Origin: Phoebastria nigripes
Taxonomy: Eukaryota > Chordata > Aves > Procellariiformes > Diomedeidae
NCBI GenBank assembly: GCA_035582835.1
Contig: JAYKAV010002662.1
Coordinates: 2,847,875-2,911,874 of the forward strand
DNA: 64,000 bases
Direction of reading: 5' to 3'
Part shown: positions 36,906 to 51,171 of the stretch, in pieces
How the letters are laid out: each line of letters begins with the position of its first letter
Numbering within the stretch: the stretch's first letter is position 1
Program-made: the position numbers and the translations under genes
The notes under the pieces: model-generated
What the model saw: the letters and a program-made list of their open reading frames with translations, nothing else
What the model was told of the DNA's origin: nothing
The model's database searches: none

Positions 36906-37915
36906 TTAGAATCATAGAATCATTAAGGTTGGAAAAGACCTCTAAGATCATCAAGTCCAACCGTCAACCCAACACCACCAAGCCCCACTAAACCATGTCC
37001 CTAAGCGCCTCATCTACACGTCTTTTAAATACCTCCAGGGATGGTGACTCCACCACTTCCCTGGGCAGCCTCTTCCAATGTTTAACCACTCTTTCAGTAA
37101 AGAAATTTTTCCTAATGTCCAATCTAAACCTCCCCTGGTGCAACTTGAGGCCATGTCCTCTCGTCCTATCGCTAGTTGCTTGGGAGAAGAGACCAACACC
37201 CACCTCGCTGCAACCTCCTTTCAGGTAGTTGTAGAGGGCGATAAGGTCTCCCCTGAGCCTCCTCTTCTCCAGACTGAACAGTCCCAGTTCCCTCAGCCGN
37301 TCCTCATAAGACTTGCTCTCCAGACCCTTCACCAGCTTCATTGCCCTCCTCTGGACACGCTCCAGCACCTCAATGTCCTTCTTGTAGTGAGGGGCCCAAA
37401 ACTGAACACAGTATTCGAGGTGGGGCCTCACCAGTGCCGAGTACAGGGGCACAATCACTTCGCTACTCCTGCTGGCCACACTATTTCTGATACAGGCCAG
37501 GATGCCGTGGGCCTTCTTGGCCACCTGGGCACACTGCCGGCTCATATTCAGCCNGCTGTCAACCAGCACCCCCAGGTCCTTTTCCGCCAGGCAGCTTTCC
37601 AGCCACTCTTCCCCAAGCCTGTAGCATTGCATGGGGTTGTTGTGGCCAAAGTGCAGGACCCAACACATGCAATTGGCCTCAGCCCATTGATCCAGCCTGT
37701 CCAGGTCCCTCTGCAGAGCCTTCCTACCCTCGAGCAGATCAACACTCCCGCCCAACTTGGTGTCGTCTGCAAACTTACTGAGGGAGCACTCAATCCCCTC
37801 ATCCAGATCATTAATAAAGATATTGAACAAGACCGGCCCCAAAACGGAGCCCTGGGGGACACCGCTCGTGACCGGCCGCCAAGTGGACTTCGCACCATTC
37901 TACCACCACTGCTTT
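36906..37915 (-). mobile_element. CR1 LINE, 5'-truncated, sense to PRKAG2
   Basis: A chicken-repeat-1 class LINE read on the minus strand. An open frame covers 37842-36988 (284 codons, interrupted only by two ambiguous bases). It contains the reverse-transcriptase palm and C-terminal part: [12 protein letters not shown], then FADDTKL with the catalytic Asp pair, and the typical C-terminal segments [20 protein letters not shown] and [19 protein letters not shown]. After the stop come about 80 bases of 3' UTR and the tail ATTCTATGATTCTA. The 5' end stops near 37,915, upstream of which no CR1 sequence is recognised. The endonuclease and the front of the reverse transcriptase are missing, so it is dead on arrival as an autonomous element. 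The intact frame points to a fairly young insertion. Confidence 0.95.
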
Positions 37916-40511
37916 CAAATACCTGGAGAAGNAGACTGAGGATATGACCCCATGATCATAGACCAAGGCATGCCTTGTTCTTCTCCAGTTGTAATCCATG
38001 ACCATCATTAGGGATCCCAAATAAGACAGGGATTTTGGTGGAATGTTGGTGAAAGTTTTTCCATTACCATTAAGTTAGCTGTTTTCCTTTATGGTGAAAA
38101 TTCACAAGGTTCATTCACTCACACTCTGCTTCTCCAAGTATTACCTCACACTGGCTCACCAACTGGAGATGAAACTCTAACTTCTTTACGTTAATAGCAG
38201 TATCTCAACACAGCTCCAGCAATGAAAACTGGTATCTGGCATGATTTTATATAATTCATCAAGAGATCTGGGGAATCCAAAAAGAATGGGTGACCTGCCC
38301 CAACAGCCCCAAGATTAACTGGTTCATGGAATAAAGAAAACTCATCTTTCCAACTGCAACAGTGACCNAGCTCAATCCTTTGACCCAGGTGACCACTGAC
38401 AGCTGAGAACTCAACAGGTTGTGGGTCATGCCAACAAGCTGCAGATACCAACTCCTAACAGATTATCTCAGTGTGTGAGACTAAATATCCCCTGGAATCA
38501 AAAGGAAGCTAATAGTCTGTGAGAAGAGCTGAAAGAGTGACAGTAAACACTACCATCCCAAATTTGACCTTTCAGGTCAAAGGAGTCTGAATTCTTTAGT
38601 CCAGAGTTGACAGTCATTCTCTCTTTTGGGCAGAAGAAAGGAAAAACTGCAGAACTTTTTCCCTCCGAGACGGTGAAAAAGTCAACACAATCAACCTCCC
38701 AAAGAAACAAGCTTCTGAGAGACAGAGAAAGAAATCTCTGAAAAGGAACGTGGCAAAAAGTATTCATTAGTATTATGTCTAAATGTAACAGATACTCTTC
38801 ATTAGAGCTTACAGTGCTTGCACAATCAGAGTCCATGTGCCTGGTGAAATGCAAGAGCAGATGCAGTTGAAGGATTGTATCAAAACAGTCAAGAAGTAGA
38901 ATATACAAAGAAAANCAACAATGTGAACATTTAAACTCTCTAGGACTGATGTCTGTGTGCTTGAAAGCTCTTCCTCTAAGACTACAGGCTACCTTTTTCC
39001 ATCTCTAATCACAGATCAGGTGTCTTTTCACTACAAAATCCAGTGTCCAGTAAAGCACATGGAAGAACCCTAGGGAAATAAAAGTGACTGTTCCATTGAT
39101 ACCAAGGTGCTTAAGGATAAAAAGTTTCCAGTAGAAGTCTGGCTTTCTGGGTAAAGGAGGAAATAACCTGACATGAGACACTGGTGACCAACTGTTACAT
39201 TCAGTGTTGCCTTCTTGGCTACCAGATCAGTTAGCAGCAGGAGGTCCTTTGGCACACAGGCAGAATCTTAACCACATCCCTGCTCAAGTTTTAACATGGT
39301 ACTAGTACTGGATAGGATACTTACCTTTAAGGACTCAGCCAAGGTATCAGAGGCAACACATTGAAGCCTCAGTGTGCTCAGAGTCTAAATAAGAGTCAAG
39401 AGATGAAGGAAACGCCCTCACTAGCGAGATGCCTGGATAATCAAAGAAGTCCAGTGCTGAAGTTGCAAAGTTGCTCTTTTTTCTTTTGTACTGAGCAGTA
39501 ACCAAAGCTCCAGCTTTTAGCCATGCTGCAGAACTCAAGAAGGATGCTGTTGGTCATTGCACAAATAGACTAATTCGTGTGCAGTGCTCTTGGATCCACC
39601 CCATTACTTTGCCTTGTTGTGCAATGTAGGCTTTCCACCTTTTAAATCATAGCACTCAATCTAGCATTATATACGATTATCTGATATGCAGGATGGTTCT
39701 GTGAATGTTTTGGGACTAAGTATCTATCACATGGTTGCCTCTGACTGTGGAAAGCTAAAGTCTAACTGAGCAGTACGTTCCAGACCAAAATTACTTAATG
39801 GGCTTAGTTAAGCCAGAATTGGAGCATCTTTAAAAGGAAAAACACACCAAAACAAACAAAAACCAAAGCAAGCCAAAAAACACCCATTGCAAAATCCAGA
39901 AACAAAAAGAAAGCCACAGCTTTCTACCACACTGCAGAACAGATTAGTCTGTTTCTATAGCAGGCAGCTAATGCCTTCTTTTGGCAAACAAACTCTTCAG
40001 ATGGAGCCAAGAGTCTAGCAGATGATTTACTGATTAAAAGCAAAATGAGAAACCGAAAACAAAAATTTTCTGGAGAATGTAATAATTTGCATAATTAAGC
40101 TATCCATTTTAGTCCTAAGTTGTCTTACCAATACAGCGGGAACAGGCTCAAAACACCTGGATACTCTTTAGCTATTGCACAGGGATCTTTACATAAAATG
40201 TCTTTATGTAAATTCTGATAGCCATGAAGAAGCCAATATAAGTTTGGGCTTGTCTGAAAGTTTTTTAAATAGTGATTCCAGCCGCAGAACAAACTATATC
40301 CTCTCTTTCTGTTCTGCTAGGAAGTCTTCCCCCAGCTCCTCCTCTAGTATAACATGAAAGATACAGTTGAAACAATATGGTTTTGTAGAGTCAACGCACA
40401 GCATTATGGGAGAATTTCTCTTCAAGAGATCAAATTTCATTTAACACTCAGGAAACACTCATTTAAAAAAATGAACTGCAAGCNAAGGCAGACTGAAAGG
40501 AGAATACTCAC

Positions 40512-40621
40512 TTGTAGCGTAGTGTCGAAAACAACAAGCTTAGAGCTTGTTGGAACAATGTCATAACACTTGTGTGACCTCATGAATCGCACATAAATGT
40601 CACTTTCCGATTCTTCAAGTG
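40512..40621 (-). CDS. PRKAG2: PRKAG2 exon 6 (start of CBS1)
   Basis: The exon has 110 nt, acceptor TTACAG and donor CAA|GTGAGT. With one base from exon 5 it encodes [20 protein letters not shown] and on to [12 protein letters not shown], residues 11-47. [19 protein letters not shown] is the beginning of CBS1. The acidic start [10 protein letters not shown] differs slightly from the human VEDSESGVYM, as expected for this variable linker. It is shared by the long and short isoforms. Confidence 0.97.
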
Positions 40622-41735
40622 CTGTAAGTAAAAACATTATGTTGTTTTATTTAAGTAACCTTAAAAAAAGTAAAAAAACATGCCAAATCAACTGAACACC
40701 ACTGCAGAAGGACAACCCTAAAGCAAAAGTCAAATTCACACTATCAGATCTGGACAGACAGTCATAGTTTTGCACTTTGCATTTCAGACTCTTCTTTCCT
40801 TTCAAATTAGACAGAACAAGGACAAAATGCATTGCTCTTCCTTGATGAGAAAGGACTTCCATGCTGAAGAGTTATATTTAAAAAATCCTGCTTTAACAGC
40901 AAACTATTGGAATATGCATCTGAACTCCAGTTATGTACAGAGGAAGCCAGTTTGAAACTTAAGTAGTGTCAGGCTTGACTAACTCAAGCTCCTTAAATTA
41001 GTATTTCTCCAATCTCATCTCTGTCCAGTCCACTTTTCACATTGTAATTTTGTATTTTCTAAAGAGGCCGGAGGCAAGTTATGTAATCAGTTCCATTCTC
41101 TTGAGGCTACTTCACCCACAGCATCACAAATCCAACACTTTATTTATAAAAACAGGACCCACTTGGCTGGAGTGGTTTTAGTGTGGCATGTCTGTAGCAA
41201 GGACATGCAATCCAGTCCCTATTAACTCAAATTTACTTTGCATTTGTCAGAGTTTAGATGCATATGCATACATTCTTCAGATCTGCTCAGTATGTTAACT
41301 TTTTTTTTTTTTTTAAAGCAGTTAGGCCCTCCATTCTTTACACCAGGTACCTAGAACTTTGTCAAGGTACTCCATCAGATATGCACCCTTTAGACCCTGT
41401 AATAATGCACAGAAACTTGGTCATATGTTCAACTTTTCAAAAGTGGAGAAAAAAGAAAAACAAACAAAAAAAACCTTGAAATACCTACTGATCATTGAAG
41501 ATTTTCATATTAGGAAGCTAAAAAACTCAAAATCCTCACTTGCTAGATTTGCTCAAAATCAATCATCTAGCACTGGACAAATTATTTGTCACTTCCACAC
41601 AGTGGCTCAGCACAGATTCTTTAGTCCAATTCTACAGAATCAAAGCTGGACCTCCCCTGCAAGTGGCTACTCCAGGATACAGGAAGTCTCTTCTACGTAC
41701 TAAGCAAGTCCTTCATCTCCAACTCTCATTACTCT

Positions 41736-41736
<1 letters not shown>

Positions 41737-41778
<42 letters not shown>
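41737..41778. repeat. A42 homopolymer
   Basis: 42 consecutive A on the plus strand. No adjacent retroposed sequence is recognised. Confidence 0.95.
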
Positions 41779-41779
<1 letters not shown>

Positions 41780-42238
41780 CCTTTTCCCCACAGAAACACA
41801 AGCAACATGAAATAGAAGTTCCATAGGAATACAGAAGAGAGAGTCCAACTGAGAAGAAGCAGAAGAAAAAAAAGTAACTTGTTGGATTTATGTCCCTATA
41901 AAGGTCAGGACCAGAAGTGAAAATAGCAGGAGCCAGGAAAAATTGATAAGAGAATAGGAAACCATGTGAGCAAACTGATAGGGAAAGGACTAGGCAGACA
42001 GACTTGGACAATGCTGGTGGGAAGCAACCTTTATGAGATGATCCCAAAGGGGAACTGGTACTGACTTATCAAGGGCATGTATAGAAGAGGTTAAAAAGGG
42101 TAGTTTGGGACAGAGAAACCTTTCTATAACTCCTTAATATACTAACATCTTATCATCCTCTAACTTCTGCAATAGCATAAACAGCTACTGTCCGTACAAA
42201 ATGAATTTAGTGACCTTGCAGCAATAAGAGTGAGTTGC

Positions 42239-42297
42239 GGGGGCGGTGGGGAGGAGTGGGGGTGGGGTTTTTTTGTTTTGTTTTGTTGTTGTTTTTT
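42239..42297. repeat. G-rich block followed by T/G tract
   Basis: Four G-runs of 5, 4, 5 and 4 within 42239-42267 (loops of 4, 6 and 1 bases) satisfy a G-quadruplex pattern on the plus strand. GTTTTGTTTTG-type sequence follows to 42297. Confidence 0.9.
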
Positions 42298-45200
42298 AAA
42301 TACACAAACTAGAAGCGGGGAGGGGACGAGACACTAAGCATTAAAAACAATATTATAAGAACATTTAGATGACATACCAAGAACTCTAGTCTTTAGGAAG
42401 TTGAGGTTGCTTCTACAACCATAAATGCAGTCCCTCTGTGCAGTATCGGAGTCCTCATTTACTTTAATCTCAACTTTTTCCATGGGACAGTACACAATGA
42501 GAACTGCACTTGAAACGGTAAGTCAAATCACCAGTAAGTAAGACTGGCTACTAACACGATCAGTAACCATTAGAGAGACACTGCACTGTCATGTCTTTCC
42601 CCAGCACTACAAAAACTACAACAGTCAGCCTACAGAACAGGACAAAACTAATGTCTTCCAATTTTAGTCCCCTGCTTCTTTCACTAGATACATTCCAATT
42701 GCTGCAGCAAGCAAGACCGTGGTCCAACAGTTCTGAATCACCTGCAGGCCAAGTCTGTTCCCCACGCTGACTGAAACAGAGGTTCTCCAAAACCTTCACC
42801 AAGTACCCAGAAACTACTACAAGCATATGTACCCAGGGAAGTTACTATTCTAATTCTGAATCTGTACTTCCCATTCAGTCTGTAGCCTTAACAATGTGAC
42901 TATGTACAATTAAGTATACTATAGGTAGAAACAAGCATAGAACACCTCAAATAGTTGATAAACTACAAAACAACCAACTATTTTTAGGTGAAAAAAATTT
43001 ACACTCTTAGCAGAGCACATCATTGCTCAATACAGTCTTGCCAACTTACCAACAAATATGCAAATGTAATGTATCACAATAGCAAGCGCAGTAACTGTGA
43101 AGCAGGACATGTTGCCAGATTTAATCAGGTAAGGCTGTTAATAGCAGCCACAGTTAAGAACTTTGTATTGACCAGCACAGTGAAGGTGTGCCTATAAACG
43201 CTCCTCTCACCATACACTCCCACTCTCCAAACACAATTTCAACTGGACCTCAACAATCCTCACTTAGGGTGCATGGGATTGGTTAGGTGCTATCTCACTC
43301 TACNTTGTCTTCCAACTCAGAGGAGGCACCACAAAGCAAGTGCTTCCCAAACTGACACTGGAAAGTTACAATTAAAAATATTCAGAAGCATGAGATAGCT
43401 ATCTGTGAGCACTGTTTAACACCCATATAAATAGCTAGGAAACTCTAGCAGGATCTGAACAAGGATCCAATTGTCTAGCTGGAACTGAGGTTTATTTCTA
43501 CAGAAGATCCTTATACTATAAATAAGTATAATGTACCGCTTTATTAGTTACTAACTAAACATGCAAAACATAAGCAGCACTGATTTAACTCATATGTCCT
43601 ACATGACTTCATCAAGTGTCTGTTGGAAAGTATATTTAAGACCTTCTAACACCTTCAACTGCTTAGGATTACTAAACAGATGCTGTAGCTTAAATCTTTG
43701 TACAGGTATTGTATGTGCATTATATACATACAGCTGCTCAAAGGAGAAAAGGTCTCTCGAGCTGCAAGGCTTAGCACATCTCAGGGGTGCACTCACACCC
43801 ATCTTTCCTGCACAGCACAAGTGGACAGGGCATAGTCTTCTTTACAGTTCCTCTCACCTTCCAGAGGACAAACTTACTGCTTTTGGTTGTATCCAACCGC
43901 CACTGTGCTACAAATACAAATAATCAAATATAAACACCCTAATCTCCATTAAGATATTTCTACTTTATTACCTATTTATTTTCTAGTTCCAGTCTTATTT
44001 GTTCTTCCAATAAATGCTCATTCTTTCTGGCTACTATTAAGCTTCTGCCATCTTATCCAGTACCTGCAAAGCAGTACTCCCTTCGGATGGACAAGAACAG
44101 ATGCCTTTCAGCTTGACTTAAAATCTCACTCAGTCTCTGCATGTCATCTCTGATCTGCATAGGAGATCATCCGCCCGACATGCAGGAGCCATGAGTATAT
44201 ACTGGCCATTCTTTCACCATAAAGTCAGTAACATATTCAGATGTTGATACAACAATTGTGTACTACATGAACAAAAGGTGACATAAAATCTCTGCTCCTG
44301 CTTGAGGAATTGACTGAGGTATCCAAAATTAGATTTGCATAAGAAGCCTCATTTGCAGAAGCCTCAGTTACACTAATTTAATGCTTACGATGTCCTCAGC
44401 TGTGTCACACTGATGGGCCACAGAGGAGAAGGACTACATGCTGCAGCCCAACTTCTTAGATCAGGGACTTCCTAAGGGGGGAGTCCTCCTTGGAAGCTGA
44501 ACTGGAGTCACAACTGTGCTAAGCACCATCTGTCCTTGACATTCTGTCAATTGTATTCCTTCTCCCTTGGTCAGATACCCAATGCATGCCTTTCTCATAC
44601 TGCTTCTGCAACAACTCTTCCAAGGAGTGGGAAGATGGAAAGGCACTAGATGATTACAGTTGCCCTGGCATGGCAACAGCAGTTGCAGATAAGCCTTATG
44701 GAGTACATTTGCTGGACCTTAGCTTAGGTCTAGACCAAGATTTAGGACACTGCCTCCAGCCAAACCTCAGCTTTCTACACCTCATGATCTGGAAGTTAGT
44801 TGGCCCACAGACAGAGCAGATTCCCAGCAGGAGACGTCTTAATCTAGAGCAGGATCAGGGGAGGAGAAGAGTCCACTAATAAGTAGTTGTATGTGTATTT
44901 TCATGTGGGTGTTCGCCATGAAAGCTTGTTTCTTGAAAATTCATCTGAAAGTTATTTTGCAAGAGGACATTCTCCATGTGCACCCTCTCTCCCCAAGTCA
45001 TAGGTAAAGGCAAAAAAATCCAAATCCCCAGTGCTGTTTTCTGCAATTTTTAATAGAGCACAAACAGAAGTCACCTGAAAGGTTACAAGATTTTTTTTTG
45101 TCAGTTTACCACCTGAAGTTGAGAGCCTCATCATACAGCCTTTTACAGAGTAAATTCTCTCTCTGCATCGGCATTTTTATTCCTGCAGGTAGAGATCCTT

Positions 45201-48200
45201 TAAAGAGTGGAAAATCAATCTATTTGTATTTCTGCCACTTTACTCCCCAATCTTACTCACTTAAGACCAAATGCTTTTTACTCACTCCCTTTCTCCCACC
45301 CTTCACTGTAACATGAGACATGCTTTAACTTTTTCTTTCAGGCAGTAAATATTATTTACAAAAACATCACAGCTTTTTTTTTTTTTTTTTAAACAGATTA
45401 ACTATTCAGCAATATTGACTCGGAGATTGCAGTAGGACTTGGTACTAAGTATAACTGTCTATTTAGAGAGCTCTAAGGTAGAACTATCATCCNAATACTC
45501 CTCATAAATGAAAGGGAAACTTTGGCAGCATTACTGAAGCCAGTTCCTCAGAGATCTACTCAACAGATACCTTCAGTTCCACTCATACCTTTACCACCAT
45601 GCAGGGCGCTTTTCTACTGTAGCTCTCCCCTCAGAATTTCAAGGCCTTCAAAAGAAAAAAAAGAAGAGAAAAAAAGAAGCGCCTGCAGATGGAGAATAGG
45701 AACATGCAGTAACACATATGCTCAACACATACTGAAAAGCTTCCAAATACTGCGACACAAAAACCTACAGAAAGTTCCTCAGAAGTGTTTACTGCAAACC
45801 ACAGGCTGTATTTCTGTGCTATATTCAAACTGGGCTGGCCCAACAACGAGATCCTGAACCATACATGCTTCCTAATTTCAACAATACAAAACCATGACCT
45901 TTCCTATTATATTTTATATTATAGCTGTATTATGTTCCTTGTATTTCTGCACTAGTATCCAGTCACATTTCAAGTTTAGCCCGTGGTTCCAGGAGCGTTT
46001 GAAAGGAAGACATAGGGTTCCACAGAGACTGTTTTCTCTCATCTGCTTTAAAGAGTTAATTCCACCACAGACCACAATCATGCCACTGTAGCTCTCTATA
46101 GCACCCCTGCTCCTCATGGTTAGATTGAGAGCTGGTAGCTCTAGTAATTCTCAAACATTTGAAGAACACAAAGAACCCTTCTTACGGACCTAAACAACTG
46201 TTTGTATAACTGACATATCTAAGTTTACTGNGAAGTTAACTGCCAAATTTTAAAGTCCTTTAAAAAGCAGGAAAAAANCAGCCGATAGCAGTATGTAAAA
46301 AATATACTCAGCTAGCTGTCTAGCTAGGTGAACAACTTAGAGGAAGATAGAAACCACATATATACACAATAATTCCACCATCCCCCCTGATTTTTAATCA
46401 GAATCAGTCTGGGAAAACTGTGCAACTTTAAAAGCTTACAGTTTTCTTACAGCAGCAGGAGCTAAGCACTCCCAGCACNCAACACTAGACTCTTCAGCTT
46501 GACTACTATTAGCATAACCATCTCCCCTTGGCCAGTTCACATGGTGGATAAAAGGAAATGGGGAAGGGAGTAGAAATGTACTTTTGTGATATTCTCACGT
46601 GCACTAAATAACCTAGTTACTGGAAAAAACATTTTCTTTTCAGTTGCTGCACACATACATATCTGTACTTTAGGTTACTCCAAGTCATACCCCTATTTTT
46701 AGAGAGTCAAGTAATATGTTGAATATCACATTTCAGATGCTAGAGAATTAAAATATTACAGTTAGAGACAAAAGGTATTTTTCATCCCAATGTTTACTAC
46801 AGAACTGATCCAACAGCAATACATTAGGTGAAGTTTATTGGTATAATTATAATGATAAACTTTTCTAAAAGAGGTGTTAAACCAACAAAAGCACTCTGTA
46901 CTATTCTCTCTTATATCACTTAATCAAGTAAAATAATTAAGTCTTTTGTTAACATAGAAATAAAAAAAAAAATGACTTAGACAAACACATATCATCACAG
47001 TGAAAACAGGAATTGGAGAGTTGTTCATGTACATCTGGCTTAAGCTGCAATTTAAAAGAGAAATTTTTCACATCCCTAGCCAACACTCCTTTGTCACCAA
47101 ATACAGAACAACTCTACCTTTTCAAAGGCCAGGTCTAAAGAAGTGGCTCCACAGCAGCATAAAGAGCAGCACAGCATAGTAGCAGCAGCCACTGATCCCT
47201 TCACGCTGGCTGTGTGGTTCCACTCCCTCCCTCACACTGCTTCTGGATTTATACAAAACTGTTCCACAAGTTGGCTGGAAAAGCTGAGTTTGTCACAAGT
47301 TATCGGCTTCCTGATAGTGCCAGTTTGAGGTCTATTCAGCTCCCATATCTAGCCATGTGGCAAGCAGATTATTCCTGCCCTTTCCTTACACTAGAAGCTA
47401 TACAGTACAAGGACACAATCCTTGCTGTGGCAGCTAGCCATTGGATCAGCTTAGCTATGTCAAACGGTGCCAGAAGACATCAGGGTAACTAATCACTTAA
47501 ATAAGCCAGCGCAAGTTACCCTCTCTCCTTACTGTTACAGATAACCCTTGGCAGAGTATACAATAGGTAAAAGACGTCATTAACCTTGTAAATTGTTCTT
47601 CTGCCTGCATTTTTATCTGAAAGTTGTCACCAAAACTGGCTATAAAGTTTCTGTTCACCCCCAGTCTGAACTTACTGAATGAGTTCCTTAATATCCCTGA
47701 TAACCTCTCCCACAACTTTCACAATGCAGGAGATGGTAGTAGTTCTAGTGTAAGTCATTAACACAACACCTCTAATAGATCTGAAAAAATATCCAGAATG
47801 GATATAGTTAATCCACTCCAAGAGCAACAGTGACACTACATAGGAAGAATCACAAACTATTCCTCAGATGTCTCTACAAGACCACCAACAGCCCCTGAAA
47901 CATGACTTTTAAGGGAAATGGAGGCATCTGAATGAAGAAGTGGGGTTTCAAGAACAACGCTCCAGGAATCAAATGTTCAGGTAGGATTTCATCAGCATTC
48001 CTCAGCTAAGGGACAGACAGGAACAGATTCTGAAAAGGAATCCAGTACTACACTGTATACAGTACGTTGCTGTGATCATGAGCAACAGCTTTACTTCAAC
48101 CTACCTTCTACAAGAGAAATGTGACTAATTTGTTAGATTTTTAGATAGGTTTGAATGATACACAGACAAATTAAAGCGTACATGGTATATCCTGTGAAAA

Positions 48201-48481
48201 GCATGGGAACTGAGGGATTGAGAGAGAAGAACAAGAAACTGCAATTTTGTCACAGAATAATGCAGTTAGAGGGCATGACTCTTCAGTCTGCTGAGCCGTC
48301 TGCTAAAGAGCCAAGAACACTGAGAACAGTGGACAAGAAACAAGACACCAGAAGCTGAATCAATGTCAGACTTGGTAGGAGAAGAATACTAACATAGTTT
48401 AAGAAGGGCAAGCACAGAAAGAAAGAAGTGATGTTGTACTGTATCATTTGATTTCTGTTTATTCAAGAGGAAACTTTTCTC

Positions 48482-48575
48482 AGAAAAAAAACCAAAAAAA
48501 CCCCAAAACAAAACAAAACAAAAACCAAAAAAACCACACCACAAACAAAAAGACACCCACCAAAATAACCACCCA
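48482..48575. repeat. A/C-only low-complexity tract
   Basis: Runs of A4-A8 separated by C or CC, with CACCACAAAC near the right end. It is similar in style to the tracts at 25,972 and 53,569. Confidence 0.9.
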
Positions 48576-51171
48576 TGTAATCAGTCACAGGATAAGACTG
48601 AGTGGTAAAAAAAGATGGAAAAAGTGGGAAGAGATGGTTACANGGATGCCTACTCTAAGTGGCAGGAGATAAATCATCATTAAGTTTTTAGAACATGCTC
48701 GGCACAACTTTGTTGCAGAGATGGCAACCAAGGCTAGCAAAGGACTACTTCCAATTTTAGAGGGGAAAAAACCAAATAGATTTAAAGTCTAATACATAGG
48801 AAGTAATATGACGACAGTGACAGGAGATGACTATTCCATCACAAGTTGAAAGGATTTCAAATGCAAGGAACCAAAAAGAGAGGATGCAGTGACGGAGAGA
48901 AGATTTTTTTTTTTTTTTTTTTTTCCCTTTCTGAAAGCTGCAAAGGGCTTTAAAATATCCTGGCAGACCACACATTAAAGTTACACAGTAGCATTATTCA
49001 TGCAGCCACAGGCTGTATGATAGGGATGTTGCAGATTGAACATTTCCCACCCCAATCTAAAGGAATGCATGAGCTGGCAGCTAAAGAAAGATCATGGTAA
49101 GTTTACAGATGTAAGATACTCTGATACAAAGAAGTGATAGGAAGCGTATCTAGAAATCAGAATCAGAAGCTTCTTCAGTGATCCAAGATTAATTCAATTA
49201 CATACTACAGCATGAATACATGATGAGACAGGAAGAATACGATTTTAAAAAGAAGCGTGAGCACACATGGACAACATTAGAGTAAGTAAGCTCTACCCTG
49301 CTAACTGTATCTCATCCTACAAATAGGAAGAGGGCCTAGAGGTACACAAAATAAGAGGGGAGAATAGGTACATTAACAGGTAAATAAAAATGAATAGAGA
49401 AGTAAATGCACACTGTCTTGTTGCTTGAGTCTTCAGAAAAAGGTTAATAATTTCTAGTAATAGTGACAAACTAAAAGAAACCATAACACATCTTAAAACA
49501 TTTCAGTTCAAGAATTATATTCCTAATTGCTTAAGACACTTTCGAACATAACATTCAGGATTGCTTGCATCTACACCTTTTTTCTGCACACGTTTTAGTA
49601 TGTCTTTTGAATTCTAGAGTTTGTACAACTGTTCAGTCACTTTAGATCATTAAGGTAATCGAGATGTTTTCTCCCCTTCTCACAAGGAGTTGCTTGATGC
49701 AGAGACAGCAGGTTATTACGTGTGTAAACAGGAGTCACCCTAGTTAAAAACAACCATTCCTGAACTCTGCAAGTTCATGAAGGAGAAGATACAGTACCAA
49801 TCAAAACGAGAGCCAAACAAATTCAAAACCAGGCAGAATTCTTAGGTATGTATCAAAGCAAGTTATTTAAACCAGTGTATTTTTAAGCACCTACAAAAGA
49901 AGCTCATCAAAAGCAAAGAAGAAAGCCAATATGGTTGTGTCAAGAACAGTTCAGCCTAATCAGTTTTTACTCAGGATAAAATGATCAACTGGATGAAAAA
50001 AAGAGGGCGGACACAAAATAAAAAAAATAAAAATCACAGTATGCTTGAGACACTGATTTCAAAGCAAGCTTGGATTCTACTACATGTGGAAAAGATACAG
50101 TAGAATCACCACAAGGTAGCTGCATAACAAGCAATCCCAGCTGCAGCAAAACTAGTAAGATGCCTTTTTTTTCAGTGGGTTTGCAAGACTGGATGACAAC
50201 TGTGTGTTTTTAAGAAGATACGAACTCCAGTTCAAACTCTTCTCAAAGTTGGAACATTTGGCAAGGTCCATCTTATGCAAATCAGTTAGTGTAGAATGGC
50301 ACGCAAGTTCATGCTACACGTCTTTGTTTTTAGTTTTCTATAAGTCACTCTGGAAGAGCTTTTACCAGTAGCTTGATATTTCACAGGGAAAACATCGCAA
50401 GAGAGTCTCAGAGGATCAGGGCTTCATTTTATTCAGCATTCTCCTTAGTGGTCTTCAAAACAGGAACAGAACATGCTTCAAAGAGTTTGCAGTAAGAGTT
50501 AGAAATGGTTGCAAGACTTTAAACCTCACAATAGCTTCAAACTGAACTCATAAGTGGTTTGGAGTTAATATGATCTTTCAGAGAATACTGGAATCTGAAA
50601 GGAACACTCAGTTGGATGAGTGCAAATTAGGGGAGTGCCTAAGTATCACTACTACTGAGAAAGAACTACCCTGTTATTAATTTGATTTGCTATAGCAGAA
50701 GTAGGGAAGAAAAGGCACAGTTTGCTTAAATGAAATAACAAGCAAACAAAAAAACCACCTCAGCTGTTAGAGAGTTATTAACGCATTCCAGAAGCTGGTT
50801 AGACAGAACAAAGCAACCTTAGGACACTGTACAGGCTACTTCCTTAAAGGTCCTAAACGTGGAATGAGACAAGTGTCCGCAACTGCATAAGCACATCCTG
50901 CTTTAGTGAAGAACAAAAAAGGTTATTAGTCCCTGAGAATACTTCAAAAGATCCACTTTTCTGGTTTTGAGGCTTAAATATCTCCACTTCTTCAAACTTC
51001 TAAGTTTCGTAAGTAAGCTAAGTACTAGCTAAGTCTAGTAGCTAAGACTTGTAAGAGAAAACCAATACAAACAGTTGCCTGAAACAATGAAAGATTCAGA
51101 TTGTGTTTCAATCTTCCTTGTATTCATAGCACACTTCAAAATCCTGCACTGAATTTTGTTTCTCGTTTTTG

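Noticed and set aside
37078..37947. 289-codon plus-strand open frame over the CR1 copy
   Set aside because: It is the antisense shadow of the CR1 reverse-transcriptase frame.
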